DNA from: Magnetospirillum sp902729445 | Lineage (GTDB): Bacteria > Pseudomonadota > Alphaproteobacteria > Rhodospirillales > Magnetospirillaceae | Length of the DNA stretch: 64,000 nucleotides | Direction: 5' to 3' | NCBI RefSeq assembly: GCF_902729445.1 | Contig: NZ_CACVCE010000034.1 | Coordinates: 62,001 to 126,000, forward strand | Part shown: positions 17,487-27,009 of the stretch, one piece after another | How positions within the stretch are numbered: position 1 is the stretch's first letter | Layout of the letters: every line of letters begins with the position of its first letter | Notes under the pieces: generated by a model | Database searches by the model: none | The model's input: the letters and a program-made list of their open reading frames with translations, nothing else | What the model was told of the DNA's origin: nothing | Program-made: the position numbers and the translations under genes

Positions 17487-18866
17487 TCACACCCGTTTCC
17501 AGCTGGTGCCGGCGGGACCGTCCTCAAGGACCACGCCCTGCTCGGCCAGATCCTTGCGGATGCGATCGGCCTCGGCCCAGTTCTTGGTCTTGCGGGCGTC
17601 CAGACGGGCGGCGATGGCCGCCTCGATATCGGCTTCCGACAGGCCGTTGCCGCCGCTGTCCGGCTGCCAGCGGAACCACGCTTCCGGGTCCTGCTTCAGC
17701 ACGCCCAGAAGGTCGGCCGCCGCCAGCAGCAGCCCCTTGGCCTGGGCCTTGGCCTCCGTGTCGGCCGCCTTGTTGAGGTTGCCGGCCAGTTCATGCAGAT
17801 GGCTGATGGCCAGCGGGGTGTTCAGATCGTCTTCCAGCGCCGCCATCACCTCGATGGGGGCCGCGACCTCGGCGGCCACGATGTCGGCTGCGCCGCGCAA
17901 CGCGGTGTAAAGCCGGTCCAGGGTGGCGCGGGCCTGCTTCAAGCCGTCGGCGGTCCAGTCGAACGGCTGGTGATAATGGGTCGACAGCATGGCCAGGCGG
18001 ATCGCCTCGCCCGGGGCGATTTCCAGCAATTCGCGCACGGTGAAGAAGTTGCCCAGGCTTTTGGACATCTTCTCGCCCTCGACCATCAGATAGCCGTTAT
18101 GCAGCCAATAACGGGCGAAGGGCGCGCCGTTGGCGCACACACTTTGGGCGATCTCGTTCTCGTGGTGGGGGAACACCAGATCCTGGCCGCCGCCATGGAT
18201 GTCGAAGGTGACGCCCAGATACTGGCCGCTCATGGCGCTGCATTCGATGTGCCAGCCCGGACGGCCGCGGCCCCACGGGCTGTCCCAGCCCGGCAGATCG
18301 GGGGTGGACGGCTTCCACAGCACGAAATCGGCGGGATTGCGCTTGTAGGGCGCGACCTCGACACGGGCGCCGGCCATCATTTCGTCCATCGACCGGCGCG
18401 ACAGGGCGCCGTAATCCTTCATGCTGGGCACCGAGAACAGCACATGGCCCTCGGCCTCGTAAGCGAAGCCCTTGGCGATCAGCCCCTCGATCATGGTCAG
18501 CATCTGGTTGATATGATCGGTGGCGCGCGGCTCGATGGTGGGCGGAGCCGCGTTCAATTCCGCGATGTCGTCATGGAACATCTTGGTGGTGCGTTCGGTG
18601 ATCGCCGAGATCGGTTCGCCGGAATCCTTGGCGCGCTGATTGATCTTGTCATCGACGTCGGTGATGTTGCGGACATAGGTCACCGCCGGATACAGCCGGG
18701 TCAGCAGCCGGTACAGCACGTCGAACACGATCACCGGCCGGGCATTGCCGATATGAGCGCGATCATAGACGGTCGGGCCGCACACATACATGCCGACGCG
18801 ATCGGGGTTCAGCGGCTCGAACACGTCCTTCTTGCGGGTCAGCGTGTTGTACAGGACCAGGGGCAT
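17487..18866 (-). CDS. cysS: Cysteinyl-tRNA synthetase
   Basis: 459 residues, the standard length. N-terminal CGPTVYDRAHIGNARP contains the zinc-binding Cys and the HIGH-type motif (HIGN). Zinc-site residues recur in WHIECSAMS and FPHHENE, and KMSKS is in EGEKMSKSLGN. It charges tRNA-Cys in the cytoplasm. It starts 10 bases after the gltX stop, with the polytopic membrane gene following. Confidence 0.98.
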   Translation of the reverse strand: MPLVLYNTLTRKKDVFEPLNPDRVGMYVCGPTVYDRAHIGNARPVIVFDVLYRLLTRLYPAVTYVRNITDVDDKINQRAKDSGEPISAITERTTKMFHDDIAELNAAPPTIEPRATDHINQMLTMIEGLIAKGFAYEAEGHVLFSVPSMKDYGALSRRSMDEMMAGARVEVAPYKRNPADFVLWKPSTPDLPGWDSPWGRGRPGWHIECSAMSGQYLGVTFDIHGGGQDLVFPHHENEIAQSVCANGAPFARYWLHNGYLMVEGEKMSKSLGNFFTVRELLEIAPGEAIRLAMLSTHYHQPFDWTADGLKQARATLDRLYTALRGAADIVAAEVAAPIEVMAALEDDLNTPLAISHLHELAGNLNKAADTEAKAQAKGLLLAAADLLGVLKQDPEAWFRWQPDSGGNGLSEADIEAAIAARLDARKTKNWAEADRIRKDLAEQGVVLEDGPAGTSWKRV

Positions 18867-18876
18867 GCGGGGACTC

Positions 18877-20217
18877 CTAGGCGGCCTTGCCGGCCAACCG
18901 TTCCAGGGCTTTTTCGCGGCCGATCAGAGGTAGCAGGTTCTTCAGTTCCGGTCCATTCTCGGCGGCCGTCAAGGCTAGGCGCAGCGGGTGAAACAGGGCG
19001 CGGCCCTTGGCCCCGGTGGCGGCCTTGATGGCATTGGTCCAGGCACTCCAGGTCGATGCATCCCACGGCTCGGGCGGCAACAGACCGGCCGCCGCGTCCA
19101 GGAAGGCCTGATCCTCGACCACCGGCACGATCGGGCCAGCCACCACCGGCCACCATTGGCGGGCGTCGGCCATCTTGGCCAGGTTGCCCTTGACCGCCTC
19201 CCAGAAGCTTTGGTCGGCCTGATCCAGCCCCAGGGCGGCCAAGGCCGGTTGGGCCTCGGCGAAGCTCATGGCGTGCAGCAGCCGGGTGTTGAGATGGGCC
19301 AGTTCGACCGGGTCGAACTTGGCGGTCGAGCGGCTGAAATGGGTGATCGAGAATTCCTCGATCAGGCTGTCCAGACTGTTGCGTTCCTCGATGGCGTCCG
19401 AGGTGCCCAGCTTGGCCAACAGGGAATTGACCGCCATCGGCAGCACACCGTCTTCGCGCATTTCGGACAGCGACAGCGAGCCCAGCCGCTTGGACAGGCC
19501 CGCCCCGGAAATGTCGGTCATCAGCGGCAGGTGGGCGAATTGCGGCGGTGTGGCGCCGATGGCGCGGAACAGCTGCAATTGCGGCGCCGAATTGGTGACG
19601 TGGTCCTCGCCGCGGATGATGTGGCTGATGGCGTAATCGGCGTCATCGACCACGCTGGGCAGGGTGTAAAGGAAGGTGCCGTCGGCGCGGATCAGCACCG
19701 GGTCGGACAGCGAGGCGCAATCCACATGCATCGCTCCCTTGACCAGATCCTCCCACTGCTCGACGCGGTGATCCAGCTTGAAGCGCCAGTGGGGCGTGCG
19801 GCCCTCGGCGATCAGACGCTCGAGCTCGACCTTGGGCAGGTGCAGGTGGGCGCGGTCATAGACCGGCGGCTGGCCGCGCGCCAGCTGGCGCTTGCGCTTG
19901 TATTCCAGCTCTTCCGGCGTCTCGTAGCAGGGATAAAGCCGGCCCTGGGCCTTCAGCGCCTCGGCCACCTCGCGATAGCGGTCCAGCCGGGCCGATTGGT
20001 GGAAATGGCGATCCCATTCCAGCCCCAGCCAGTCAAGGTCGGCAGCGATGGCCGCGACATATTCGGGCTTCGAGCGCTCGGCATCGGTGTCGTCGTAGCG
20101 CAGCACGAAATAGCCGCCATGCGCCTTGGCGAACAGCCAGTTGATCAGGGCGACGCGAGCATTGCCCACATGCAGCAGCCCGGTGGGGCTGGGGGCGAAA
20201 CGGACGGTGACCGACAC
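18877..20217 (-). CDS. gltX: Glutamyl-tRNA synthetase
   Basis: 446 residues. It has the class I motifs FAPSPTGLLHVGNAR (HIGH variant) near the N-terminus and GLSKRLGSLS (KMSKS variant) near residue 240. YDDTDAERSKPEY is the conserved acidic block. Many alphaproteobacteria carry two GltX paralogues, one of which may charge tRNA-Gln for later amidation; which one this is cannot be decided here. It starts 3 bases after the nadE stop, in the nadE-gltX-cysS operon. Confidence 0.96.
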   Translation of the reverse strand: MSVTVRFAPSPTGLLHVGNARVALINWLFAKAHGGYFVLRYDDTDAERSKPEYVAAIAADLDWLGLEWDRHFHQSARLDRYREVAEALKAQGRLYPCYETPEELEYKRKRQLARGQPPVYDRAHLHLPKVELERLIAEGRTPHWRFKLDHRVEQWEDLVKGAMHVDCASLSDPVLIRADGTFLYTLPSVVDDADYAISHIIRGEDHVTNSAPQLQLFRAIGATPPQFAHLPLMTDISGAGLSKRLGSLSLSEMREDGVLPMAVNSLLAKLGTSDAIEERNSLDSLIEEFSITHFSRSTAKFDPVELAHLNTRLLHAMSFAEAQPALAALGLDQADQSFWEAVKGNLAKMADARQWWPVVAGPIVPVVEDQAFLDAAAGLLPPEPWDASTWSAWTNAIKAATGAKGRALFHPLRLALTAAENGPELKNLLPLIGREKALERLAGKAA

Positions 20218-20220
20218 GAT

Positions 20221-21879
20221 TCAGATGGTCCTGGTGAAGCCGTTGGTGATGGGATAGCGCCGATCGCGACCGAACGAGCGGCCGGTGATCTTGACGCCGG
20301 GCGGGGCTTGGCGGCGCTTGTATTCGGCGCGGTCGAGCATGCGCCAGACCCGGCGCACCACATCTTCGGGGTAGCCCTGGGCGACCGTCTCGGTGACGCC
20401 CATCTCGCCCTCGATCAGGCAGGACAGGATGCCGTCCAACTGGTCGTAGGGCGGCAAGGTGTCCTGGTCCTTCTGGTCGGGCTTCAACTCGGCCGAGGGC
20501 GGCTTGGTGATGACCCGCTCGGGCATCACCGGGCCACTGGGCCCCAAGGCGCCGTCGGGACGGCAGAGGTTGCGCCACCGGCACACCGCGAACACCGCGG
20601 TCTTGTAGACGTCCTTCAACACGGCATAGCCGCCGCACATGTCGCCGTAAAGGGTGGCGTAACCGGTGCTCATCTCGCTCTTGTTGCCGGTGGACAGGAC
20701 CATCGGGCCGAACTTGTTGGACAGCGCCATCAAGGTCAGCCCGCGCGATCGCGATTGCAGATTCTCCTCGGTGATGTCGGCCTTGTGGCCGGCAAAGGAC
20801 GGCGCCAGCATCACCCCGAAGGCGGCCATCGCCGGCTCGATGGATACCGTATCCAGCCGGCACCCCAGCAAGCGGGCGACGCCTTCGGCGTCCTCGAGGC
20901 TTTCATGACTGGTATAAGGCGACGGCATCATCACGCACCACACCTTGTCCGCCCCCAGGGCGTCGACGGCCACCGCCGCCGCCAGGGCCGAATCGATGCC
21001 GCCCGACAGGCCCAGCACCACGCCGGGAAAGCCGTTCTTGGTGACATAGTCGCGCAGGCCCAGCACCATCGCCTGATAAAGGCTTTCATCGGCGCAGGGT
21101 TCGGGGGCCAGCGCGCCGTCGGCCTGCCAGCCGGCACCGTTCCGAGTGAAGGTCAGGGTCGTCACCTCTTCGCGCCAGGCCGGCAGGCGGGCGACCATCT
21201 GGCCCTTGCCCGCCAGTACGAACGAGGCGCCGTCGAACACCAGTTCGTCCTGACCGCCGATCTGGTTGACATAAACCAGCGGCAGGCCGGTGGCGGCGAC
21301 CCGCTCGGCGGCACGCTCCAGCCGCACCCCGGCCTTGGCCAGCTCGAACGGCGAACCGTTGGGCACCAGCAGAATTTCGGCCCCCAGCGCCGCCAGCCCG
21401 TCGGCGACGTCGGCGTACCACATGTCCTCGCAGATCATCACGCCCAGCTGGATGCCGCGAAACAGGATCGGCGCCGGCAGCGGCCCGGCGGTGAACACCC
21501 GGGCTTCGTCGAACACGCCGTAATTGGGCAGATGCGCCTTCAGCCGGGTGGCGGCGATGGCGCCCTTGTCCAGCAGCAGGACGGCGTTGTAGGTGTGGTC
21601 CTCGACCCGCCAGGGCGCGCCGATCAGCACCGCCGGCCCGCCATCGTCGGTATCGGCGGCCAGATCGTCGACCGCACCTTCGACCGCATCCAGGAACGCG
21701 GCCTTCAGCACCAGATCCTCGGGCGGATAGCCCGAGATGGTCAATTCGGGGAACACCACCAGATCGGCGCCGTCGCGGGCGGCGCGGAGGCGGGCCTCGC
21801 GGATGCGGGCGACGTTTCCGGTGACGTCACCGACCACCGGATTGATCTGGGCGAGAGCGATGGTTATTGCCTGGGACAT
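20221..21879 (-). CDS. nadE: Glutamine-dependent NAD+ synthetase
   Basis: 552 residues. The N-terminal nitrilase-type glutaminase domain has VVFPELTISGYPPEDL (catalytic Glu), a central Lys in RLKAHLPNYGVFDE and the Cys in LGVMICEDMWY. The C-terminal synthetase domain has the P-loop LGLSGGIDSALAAAVAVDAL. It makes NAD+ from deamido-NAD+, ATP and glutamine. Its start diverges from the plus-strand unknown gene at 21972 and it leads the nadE-gltX-cysS operon. Confidence 0.97.
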   Translation of the reverse strand: MSQAITIALAQINPVVGDVTGNVARIREARLRAARDGADLVVFPELTISGYPPEDLVLKAAFLDAVEGAVDDLAADTDDGGPAVLIGAPWRVEDHTYNAVLLLDKGAIAATRLKAHLPNYGVFDEARVFTAGPLPAPILFRGIQLGVMICEDMWYADVADGLAALGAEILLVPNGSPFELAKAGVRLERAAERVAATGLPLVYVNQIGGQDELVFDGASFVLAGKGQMVARLPAWREEVTTLTFTRNGAGWQADGALAPEPCADESLYQAMVLGLRDYVTKNGFPGVVLGLSGGIDSALAAAVAVDALGADKVWCVMMPSPYTSHESLEDAEGVARLLGCRLDTVSIEPAMAAFGVMLAPSFAGHKADITEENLQSRSRGLTLMALSNKFGPMVLSTGNKSEMSTGYATLYGDMCGGYAVLKDVYKTAVFAVCRWRNLCRPDGALGPSGPVMPERVITKPPSAELKPDQKDQDTLPPYDQLDGILSCLIEGEMGVTETVAQGYPEDVVRRVWRMLDRAEYKRRQAPPGVKITGRSFGRDRRYPITNGFTRTI

Positions 21880-21971
21880 GGCCCCAAAGCCTAGGGACCG
21901 GGACGCTGGCTGTCAATGTGCAGAGCCGGCAATTCCTGCTATCCTGGCCCAGTCAGGGGAGTTTCGCGAGC

Positions 21972-22766
21972 ATGACCACCTTCGATCCGCCGTCCGGACC
22001 AAGCGGCCCCAAGGCCTGCGAGGCCATCGCCAACACCATGATCGGCCATTTCACCACCCGGCTGGAGGTGGAAGCGGCCCGTCGGGGTGGCGCGCTTTCC
22101 GCCGCCGCCATCCGCGAACTGGCCGAATCCTTCCTGGCCGAGGAAGCCAAGCGCTTCCAGTCGGTGTTTCGCCGCTCGTACGATGCCTGCTCGGTAACGC
22201 GCGAGGCCAAGCAGTGGGAAAGCGCCAGGCGCAAGCCGTTCGACCGCATCCTGATGAAGGCCTTCGCCCCCCTGTTCCCGCCCCGCCAGGGCGACGATGG
22301 CGGCAAGGGCGTGCTTTCGCGCCGGGTGATCCCCGGCTTCAACCTGGCCATCGACAAGATGATCGGCCCGATGCTGTACGAGCAATGCCAAAGGAAAAGC
22401 CAGGCCATCTTGGACCGCCACCGCGCCAGCAGCGGCGGCTATGATTGGGAACGCATCCATGCCGACCCAGAAACCCACGCCTTGACCACCGATGTCCTGG
22501 TGGTGGTGGCCCATTATTTCAGCGCCTTCGAGCATCGCCGCGACTGGTTCCTGTCATTGGTCAACTCGCATCTGGCCCCGGCTCAGCCCGGCTCGCCCGA
22601 TTCCACCTGGCAGCTGACCGAGACCAGTTTCGCCGAGATGATGCGGGCCCTGTTTGCCGACGTCCGCGCCCAGGTGGTGGCGCGGCCGGCCGAGCTGAGA
22701 AGGCGCTATGGCGAGCACACCGTCGATACCGTCGCCGCCTTCTTTCGCCGGCTCGACCAATTGTGA
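21972..22766 (+). CDS. Uncharacterised helical protein
   Basis: 264 residues from an ATG preceded by AGGGGAG. Not recognised: no signal peptide or membrane segment. It is mostly helical with a basic middle (REAKQWESARRKPFDRILMKAF) and a charged C-terminus (RRRYGEHTVDTVAAFFRRLDQL). Its stop overlaps the GTG start of the glycosyltransferase gene by four bases, so the two are translationally coupled and may act together, for example as a modifying enzyme and its partner. Confidence 0.8.
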   Translation: MTTFDPPSGPSGPKACEAIANTMIGHFTTRLEVEAARRGGALSAAAIRELAESFLAEEAKRFQSVFRRSYDACSVTREAKQWESARRKPFDRILMKAFAPLFPPRQGDDGGKGVLSRRVIPGFNLAIDKMIGPMLYEQCQRKSQAILDRHRASSGGYDWERIHADPETHALTTDVLVVVAHYFSAFEHRRDWFLSLVNSHLAPAQPGSPDSTWQLTETSFAEMMRALFADVRAQVVARPAELRRRYGEHTVDTVAAFFRRLDQL

Positions 22767-24484
22767 CCATTGTGTTCGAGACTTGGCTGGCCGAGCGCTT
22801 CCCGGCGACGGCGCAGCCCGCCGGCAAGGCAAGAATCGAGGAATGGCGCAAGGCCGGTGCGCCGCCGCCGCTGGCCTGGCGCTCGCTGGCCCATCTGGCC
22901 CGGTCCGGCGGCTTGCTGGACCTCGCCATCGAGACCTTGGAATGCGGCCTGGCCGAGGCGCCAGGCGATGACGGCCTGCTGGCCGACCGTGCCTGCCTGG
23001 CCACCCAGGTCGGCGACGATGACACCGCCCGCGACCTCACCGCCCGCATCATTCCGGGCAGCCCCTTCAGAATCTTGCCGCTTCTGACCGCCTTCGAGGC
23101 GGGCACCCATGACGACATCACCGAACTGGTCGCGGCCCTGGGCGGCCTTGGCCAGTGGGACGACGGCCACGACCGGCTGGTCAAGGCCTGCCGCCAGGCC
23201 GGGCGCGCGGGCGAGGGAGCGGGCTTCGTCGCCCAATGGATGGGCCGCCACGGGATCGCGCCGATGGCGCTGGTCCGGGCCGGCGAGGCCTTGCTGGAAG
23301 CCGGCCAGCCCGAGGCATCGCTCCGGATGCTGCAGCCGATCTGGCAGGCCAACGAAGATAGCTTGGCGGCGATGATCGGACCCTGCCGCCCCCCCACCAC
23401 CTTGCCCGACGCCATCGAGGCCAAGATCGAGCACGGCCTGGCCGCGCCCCCCAACCCGCCTTTCGCCCTGCCCGGGGCCGAGCTTTCCCCCGACGGCGCC
23501 CGCGTCTTGTTCGTCGGCGCCGCCACCAATGGCGGCCGCGAGGTCTTCCCCAACGATCTGGCCGCCCATTTGGCCGCCACCGCCGATGTGGCCGGGGGCC
23601 AGCTGGATCTGTGGCTGGACGATTCCACCGGCAAGCCCTTGGAAGTGCGCGCCCCCGACAGCGCCATCGCCCAGCGGCTGGCGGCCCTGGCCCAGCATAT
23701 CGAGCGCACCCGCCCCGACATCGTGCTGCTGGATTGCAGTTGGTCGCCGACCGGGCGCGGGCTTTCCCGCGACATGGTGGCCGGGTGGAAGGCCCGGTTC
23801 GGCTTCCGGCTGGTCTGCATGTTCCGCGACGCCCTGAAGGCGGCCCAGTCGCTGATGGAATATTGGGCGGAAATTTCCGAGGGCGTTCTGGTGTTCGATC
23901 CCCACTCGCCGGCCCTGCCGGCCATGGGCGGCAAGGGCGTGGCCATTCCGGTGCCGGCCTTGCACCCGCCCTTCGCGCCGGGGACCAACGACAAAGGCTT
24001 GCTGTTCGTGGGCGGGCTGGCCCAGCCCCACCGGGTGATGCTGCTAGCCGCCCTGGCCAACCGGCCGCTGGGCCTGACCCTGTTGATCGGCGCCGAACGA
24101 AAGCAGCGTACCGCCAACTCGGCCGATTATGCCGCGCACCTGGCCCGGGCCGGCATGGTCTTGAACCTTGCCGCCCACGACCAGGCCGAACGCCTGGTCA
24201 CCGGCCGGGTATGGGAATCCATCGCCTGCGGCGCCTTATTGCTTGAACAGGACGGCAGCGGCACCGAAGCCTTCTTCACCCCCTGGCACCATTACCTGCC
24301 CTGGTCCCATGCCGGCGACATCGAGGGCATCTGCCGGGTGCTGGAACGCCGCCCCGACCTGCGCGACGCCATCGCCAGCCGGGCCCTGGCCTTTGCCCGC
24401 GACCATTACGGCCCCGACAAGGTGTGGCGCGCAGTGCTGGCGGCGGGACGGGAAAAGCCCCCGTCCCACCAAAATCAATCTTGA
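22763..24484 (+). CDS. CgeB-like glycosyltransferase with N-terminal TPR-like region
   Basis: 573 residues from a GTG overlapping the previous stop. The N-terminal half (about 1-200) consists of helical pairs (WRSLAHLARSGGLLDLAIETLECGLAEAP) like tetratricopeptide repeats. The C-terminal half has LLFVGGLAQPHRVMLLAAL and RVWESIACGALLLEQDGSG followed by DIEGICRVLERRPDLRDAIASRA, the C-terminal block of CgeB/Glyco_trans_1_2 glycosyltransferases. Cytoplasmic. It may glycosylate a protein or surface polysaccharide; the substrate is unknown. Confidence 0.78.
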   Translation: MTIVFETWLAERFPATAQPAGKARIEEWRKAGAPPPLAWRSLAHLARSGGLLDLAIETLECGLAEAPGDDGLLADRACLATQVGDDDTARDLTARIIPGSPFRILPLLTAFEAGTHDDITELVAALGGLGQWDDGHDRLVKACRQAGRAGEGAGFVAQWMGRHGIAPMALVRAGEALLEAGQPEASLRMLQPIWQANEDSLAAMIGPCRPPTTLPDAIEAKIEHGLAAPPNPPFALPGAELSPDGARVLFVGAATNGGREVFPNDLAAHLAATADVAGGQLDLWLDDSTGKPLEVRAPDSAIAQRLAALAQHIERTRPDIVLLDCSWSPTGRGLSRDMVAGWKARFGFRLVCMFRDALKAAQSLMEYWAEISEGVLVFDPHSPALPAMGGKGVAIPVPALHPPFAPGTNDKGLLFVGGLAQPHRVMLLAALANRPLGLTLLIGAERKQRTANSADYAAHLARAGMVLNLAAHDQAERLVTGRVWESIACGALLLEQDGSGTEAFFTPWHHYLPWSHAGDIEGICRVLERRPDLRDAIASRALAFARDHYGPDKVWRAVLAAGREKPPSHQNQS

Positions 24485-24542
24485 CGGATTTTTCCCGGCA
24501 GACATAAATATTAATGGTTGTTTTGCGTCGGGAGGGCTGGTC

Positions 24543-25070
24543 ATGAGGGGAACGGAAAAGCTTCATCCAGAGGTTCGCCGCCGCGCTGAAAAGCTGGTCC
24601 AGTTGGCGATGGAGCGCTTCAAGCTGGAAGTGCAGATCACCGAGACCTTGCGCACCGCCGAGGAACAGGCCGCCTTGTTCGCCCAAAGCAGGAAACCCCT
24701 GGACGAGGTCAACGCCCTGCGCAAGCAGGCCGGCATGGCGCCCATCGACGAGGCGCGCAATCGCCATGCGGTCACCTGGGCGCCGACGGCCAGCGACAGT
24801 TTCCACGGCTATGGCCTGGCCTTCGACATCGTGGTCAAAAGTGGCCGCCAGGTCGATTGGAGCAATGGGTGCGACTGGAACCAGGACGGCGTCAGCGACT
24901 GGGCTCAGGTGGGCGGCCTGGCCGCCGAATGCGGCCTTGAATGGGGCGGGAACTGGACCAGCAAGCCCGACCTGCCCCATTACCAGGCGCCGCAGGGCTG
25001 GACCATCGCCTCTCTGAAGGCCCGCGGCATGGTGGCCGGGCGGACGGTGACCGAGGTGCTGACCGCCTGA
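24543..25070 (+). CDS. M15-family cell-wall peptidase (endolysin-type)
   Basis: 175 residues from the ATG at 24543. Zinc-site pattern of the VanY/endolysin M15 family: SFHGYGLAFDIV (H-x6-D) and a late LPHYQ histidine, with ITETLRTAEEQAALFAQ in the N-terminal helix. Members cut L-Ala-D-Glu or D-Ala-D-Ala bonds in peptidoglycan. There is no signal peptide, as in phage endolysins, so export or a lysis role is unclear. No other phage gene is nearby, so it may be a domesticated endolysin or part of a gene-transfer-agent lysis set. Confidence 0.85.
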   Translation: MRGTEKLHPEVRRRAEKLVQLAMERFKLEVQITETLRTAEEQAALFAQSRKPLDEVNALRKQAGMAPIDEARNRHAVTWAPTASDSFHGYGLAFDIVVKSGRQVDWSNGCDWNQDGVSDWAQVGGLAAECGLEWGGNWTSKPDLPHYQAPQGWTIASLKARGMVAGRTVTEVLTA

Positions 25071-25078
25071 TCCTGACC

Positions 25079-27004
25079 CTACCCCACCAGATGCCGATAG
25101 ATGCGCGGCAATGCCGCCGTCAGCTGGGCCAGATGGTGGACGATGGCATAGCCGCCGCGGCCAAACAGGTGCGGGAAATAGGTCTGCGCCTTCTTGTCGA
25201 TGGTGACCCCGAACACCGCCATGCCCTTGGCGCGGGCCTCGGCCACCGCCTTCCTTGTATCCTCGATGCCGTAGCGGCCTTCGTAATGGTCGATGTCGTT
25301 GGGCTTGCCGTCGGTGATCACCAGCAGCAGACGGTGACGGTTGGGCCGTTCCTCCAACTGCTTGGTGACGTGGCGGATGGCGGTGCCGATGCGGGTGAAA
25401 TAGCCGGGCTTGACCGCGCCGATGCGGCGCATCACCGCCGGGCTTAAGGTTTCGTCGAAATCCTTGACGGTATCGACCTTGACCCAGGCCCGCTTGCGCG
25501 AGGTGAAGGTGTAGATGGCGAAGGGGTCGTCGCAGGCGGCCAGTCCGTGGGAAAATACCGCCAACGCTTCCTTGGCCACATCCAACACCCGGCGGTTTTC
25601 CACCCAGGAATCGGTCGAGAGCGAGGCATCCAGAAGCACAGCCACCGCCAGGTCGCGCTCCATCGGCCGGCGCTGCATGTAGACCCGGTCGGAACATTGG
25701 CCCGAGGCGGCCAGGTCGGACCTGGCCCGCACCACCGCCTCGGTGTCCAATTCCGAACCATCGACCTGGGCACGCAGAAGCTGGGCCTTGGTGCGCAGCG
25801 CCTCGAACTGGCGCTTGACCTGGCGGATACGCCGACGGGCCTGCTCGTCCGGGACCCAATTCTCGCCTTCCTCGGGGGCCACCGCCACATGGACCACGCA
25901 ATGGTCCTTGTGATAGCAGGCGGCGCGATGATCCCATTCGGGATACAGATGGGTGCCGGACAGCTTGGTGGTGTCGGTCGCCTCGGGCGGCAGGTCCAGG
26001 TCGAACTTCAGCTTGGTCGCCGCCTTCTTGCCATGTTGCGAGATGGTGATCTTGTCCATCTCCTCGGCGGCCTTCTTGGCTTCCTCCTCGTCGGGATCGT
26101 CTGCGCCGCGATTGACGTTGACCATGTCGGCGAAGGACAGGATCTTCTCGAAGCGGTTCAGGATCAGCGGGTCCTTGCGGTCGGCATTGTCCTGCTTCTT
26201 GCGCTCGGCGTGGCGGCGCTTGTTGTCCGCACCTTCCTCTTCCTTCTTCGAATCCGGCGTCGAGATTTCGTCCTCGTCCAGCCGCGGTTCGGGCTCGCGG
26301 TGCAGCGCCTCGCCCCACAGCGGACAGGGCAGGAACGGCTTGTAGGTGGCGGGCGCCGACAATTGGTCGGGAATGATGCCCGACAGGACCGGACGCAACG
26401 GGTTGGCGGGGTCGGCCGGCCCGCCCAGCAATTCCGTCACCAATGCCTCGACCTGGGCCTCGATGCCGGCGACCGGGCGTTTGGGGCGCAGGGCACGCAG
26501 CACCGCCGACAGCACGCCATACCGCTTGGCCAGGCCGGGAAACTGGGCGGTGACCGCCCGCGTCGCCAGCGAGGCCCGGGCCAGGAAGGCCAGGTCGGTC
26601 CGCAAGGGGTCGGATTCCTGCGGGCCGGCCGGCGGCAGCATCGCGAAGAAGGCGGCCAGCCAGAAATAGAGATCGCGATTGTGACCGGCCTCGGGGAAAT
26701 GGTCCAGGACGTCGGGCAAGGACAGCGACACCTCGTCGCGGGCGGCGACCACCATGCGTTCGTCGTCCATGCCGATCCGCTGGCGCCAGGTCAGCCGGTG
26801 TTCCGACGTGCGCAGCGAGGCCGAGGCGATGGCGACGCCCGAATCGCCGCCAAGGCCGCGAAAGAACACCGCCAGCTGGGCGCGGACCTCGTCCAGCGCG
26901 ACGGCGGCGTCGGGGTGGCGCGGCCAGGAATGCTTCTCGCCGACCAAACGGTGCCAGAAGCGGCCGACGGTTTCTTCCAGTTCCAGCTTCTCGAGCCAGC
27001 TCAT
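25079..27004 (-). CDS. norD: Nitric oxide reductase activation protein NorD
   Basis: 641 residues from the ATG at 27004. N-terminal helical region, a highly charged middle (about 270-350, Lys/Glu/Asp rich) and a C-terminal von Willebrand A domain with the metal-site motif LLDASLSTDS and LLLVITDGKPND. NorD works with the AAA+ ATPase NorQ to assemble the active NorCB complex, probably by inserting the non-haem iron. It starts 5 bases after the norQ stop. Length matches NorD of denitrifiers (about 630-640). Confidence 0.93.
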   Translation of the reverse strand: MSWLEKLELEETVGRFWHRLVGEKHSWPRHPDAAVALDEVRAQLAVFFRGLGGDSGVAIASASLRTSEHRLTWRQRIGMDDERMVVAARDEVSLSLPDVLDHFPEAGHNRDLYFWLAAFFAMLPPAGPQESDPLRTDLAFLARASLATRAVTAQFPGLAKRYGVLSAVLRALRPKRPVAGIEAQVEALVTELLGGPADPANPLRPVLSGIIPDQLSAPATYKPFLPCPLWGEALHREPEPRLDEDEISTPDSKKEEEGADNKRRHAERKKQDNADRKDPLILNRFEKILSFADMVNVNRGADDPDEEEAKKAAEEMDKITISQHGKKAATKLKFDLDLPPEATDTTKLSGTHLYPEWDHRAACYHKDHCVVHVAVAPEEGENWVPDEQARRRIRQVKRQFEALRTKAQLLRAQVDGSELDTEAVVRARSDLAASGQCSDRVYMQRRPMERDLAVAVLLDASLSTDSWVENRRVLDVAKEALAVFSHGLAACDDPFAIYTFTSRKRAWVKVDTVKDFDETLSPAVMRRIGAVKPGYFTRIGTAIRHVTKQLEERPNRHRLLLVITDGKPNDIDHYEGRYGIEDTRKAVAEARAKGMAVFGVTIDKKAQTYFPHLFGRGGYAIVHHLAQLTAALPRIYRHLVG

Positions 27005-27009
27005 CGGCG

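Noticed and set aside
18988..21894. 968-codon plus-strand frame opposite gltX and nadE
   Set aside because: Both minus-strand genes are unmistakable, and the plus-strand translation has no domain and shadow-type composition.
24543..25070. Prophage remnant suggested by the endolysin-type peptidase
   Set aside because: No other phage structural, integrase or regulatory genes are nearby, and the flanking genes are ordinary chromosomal ones.
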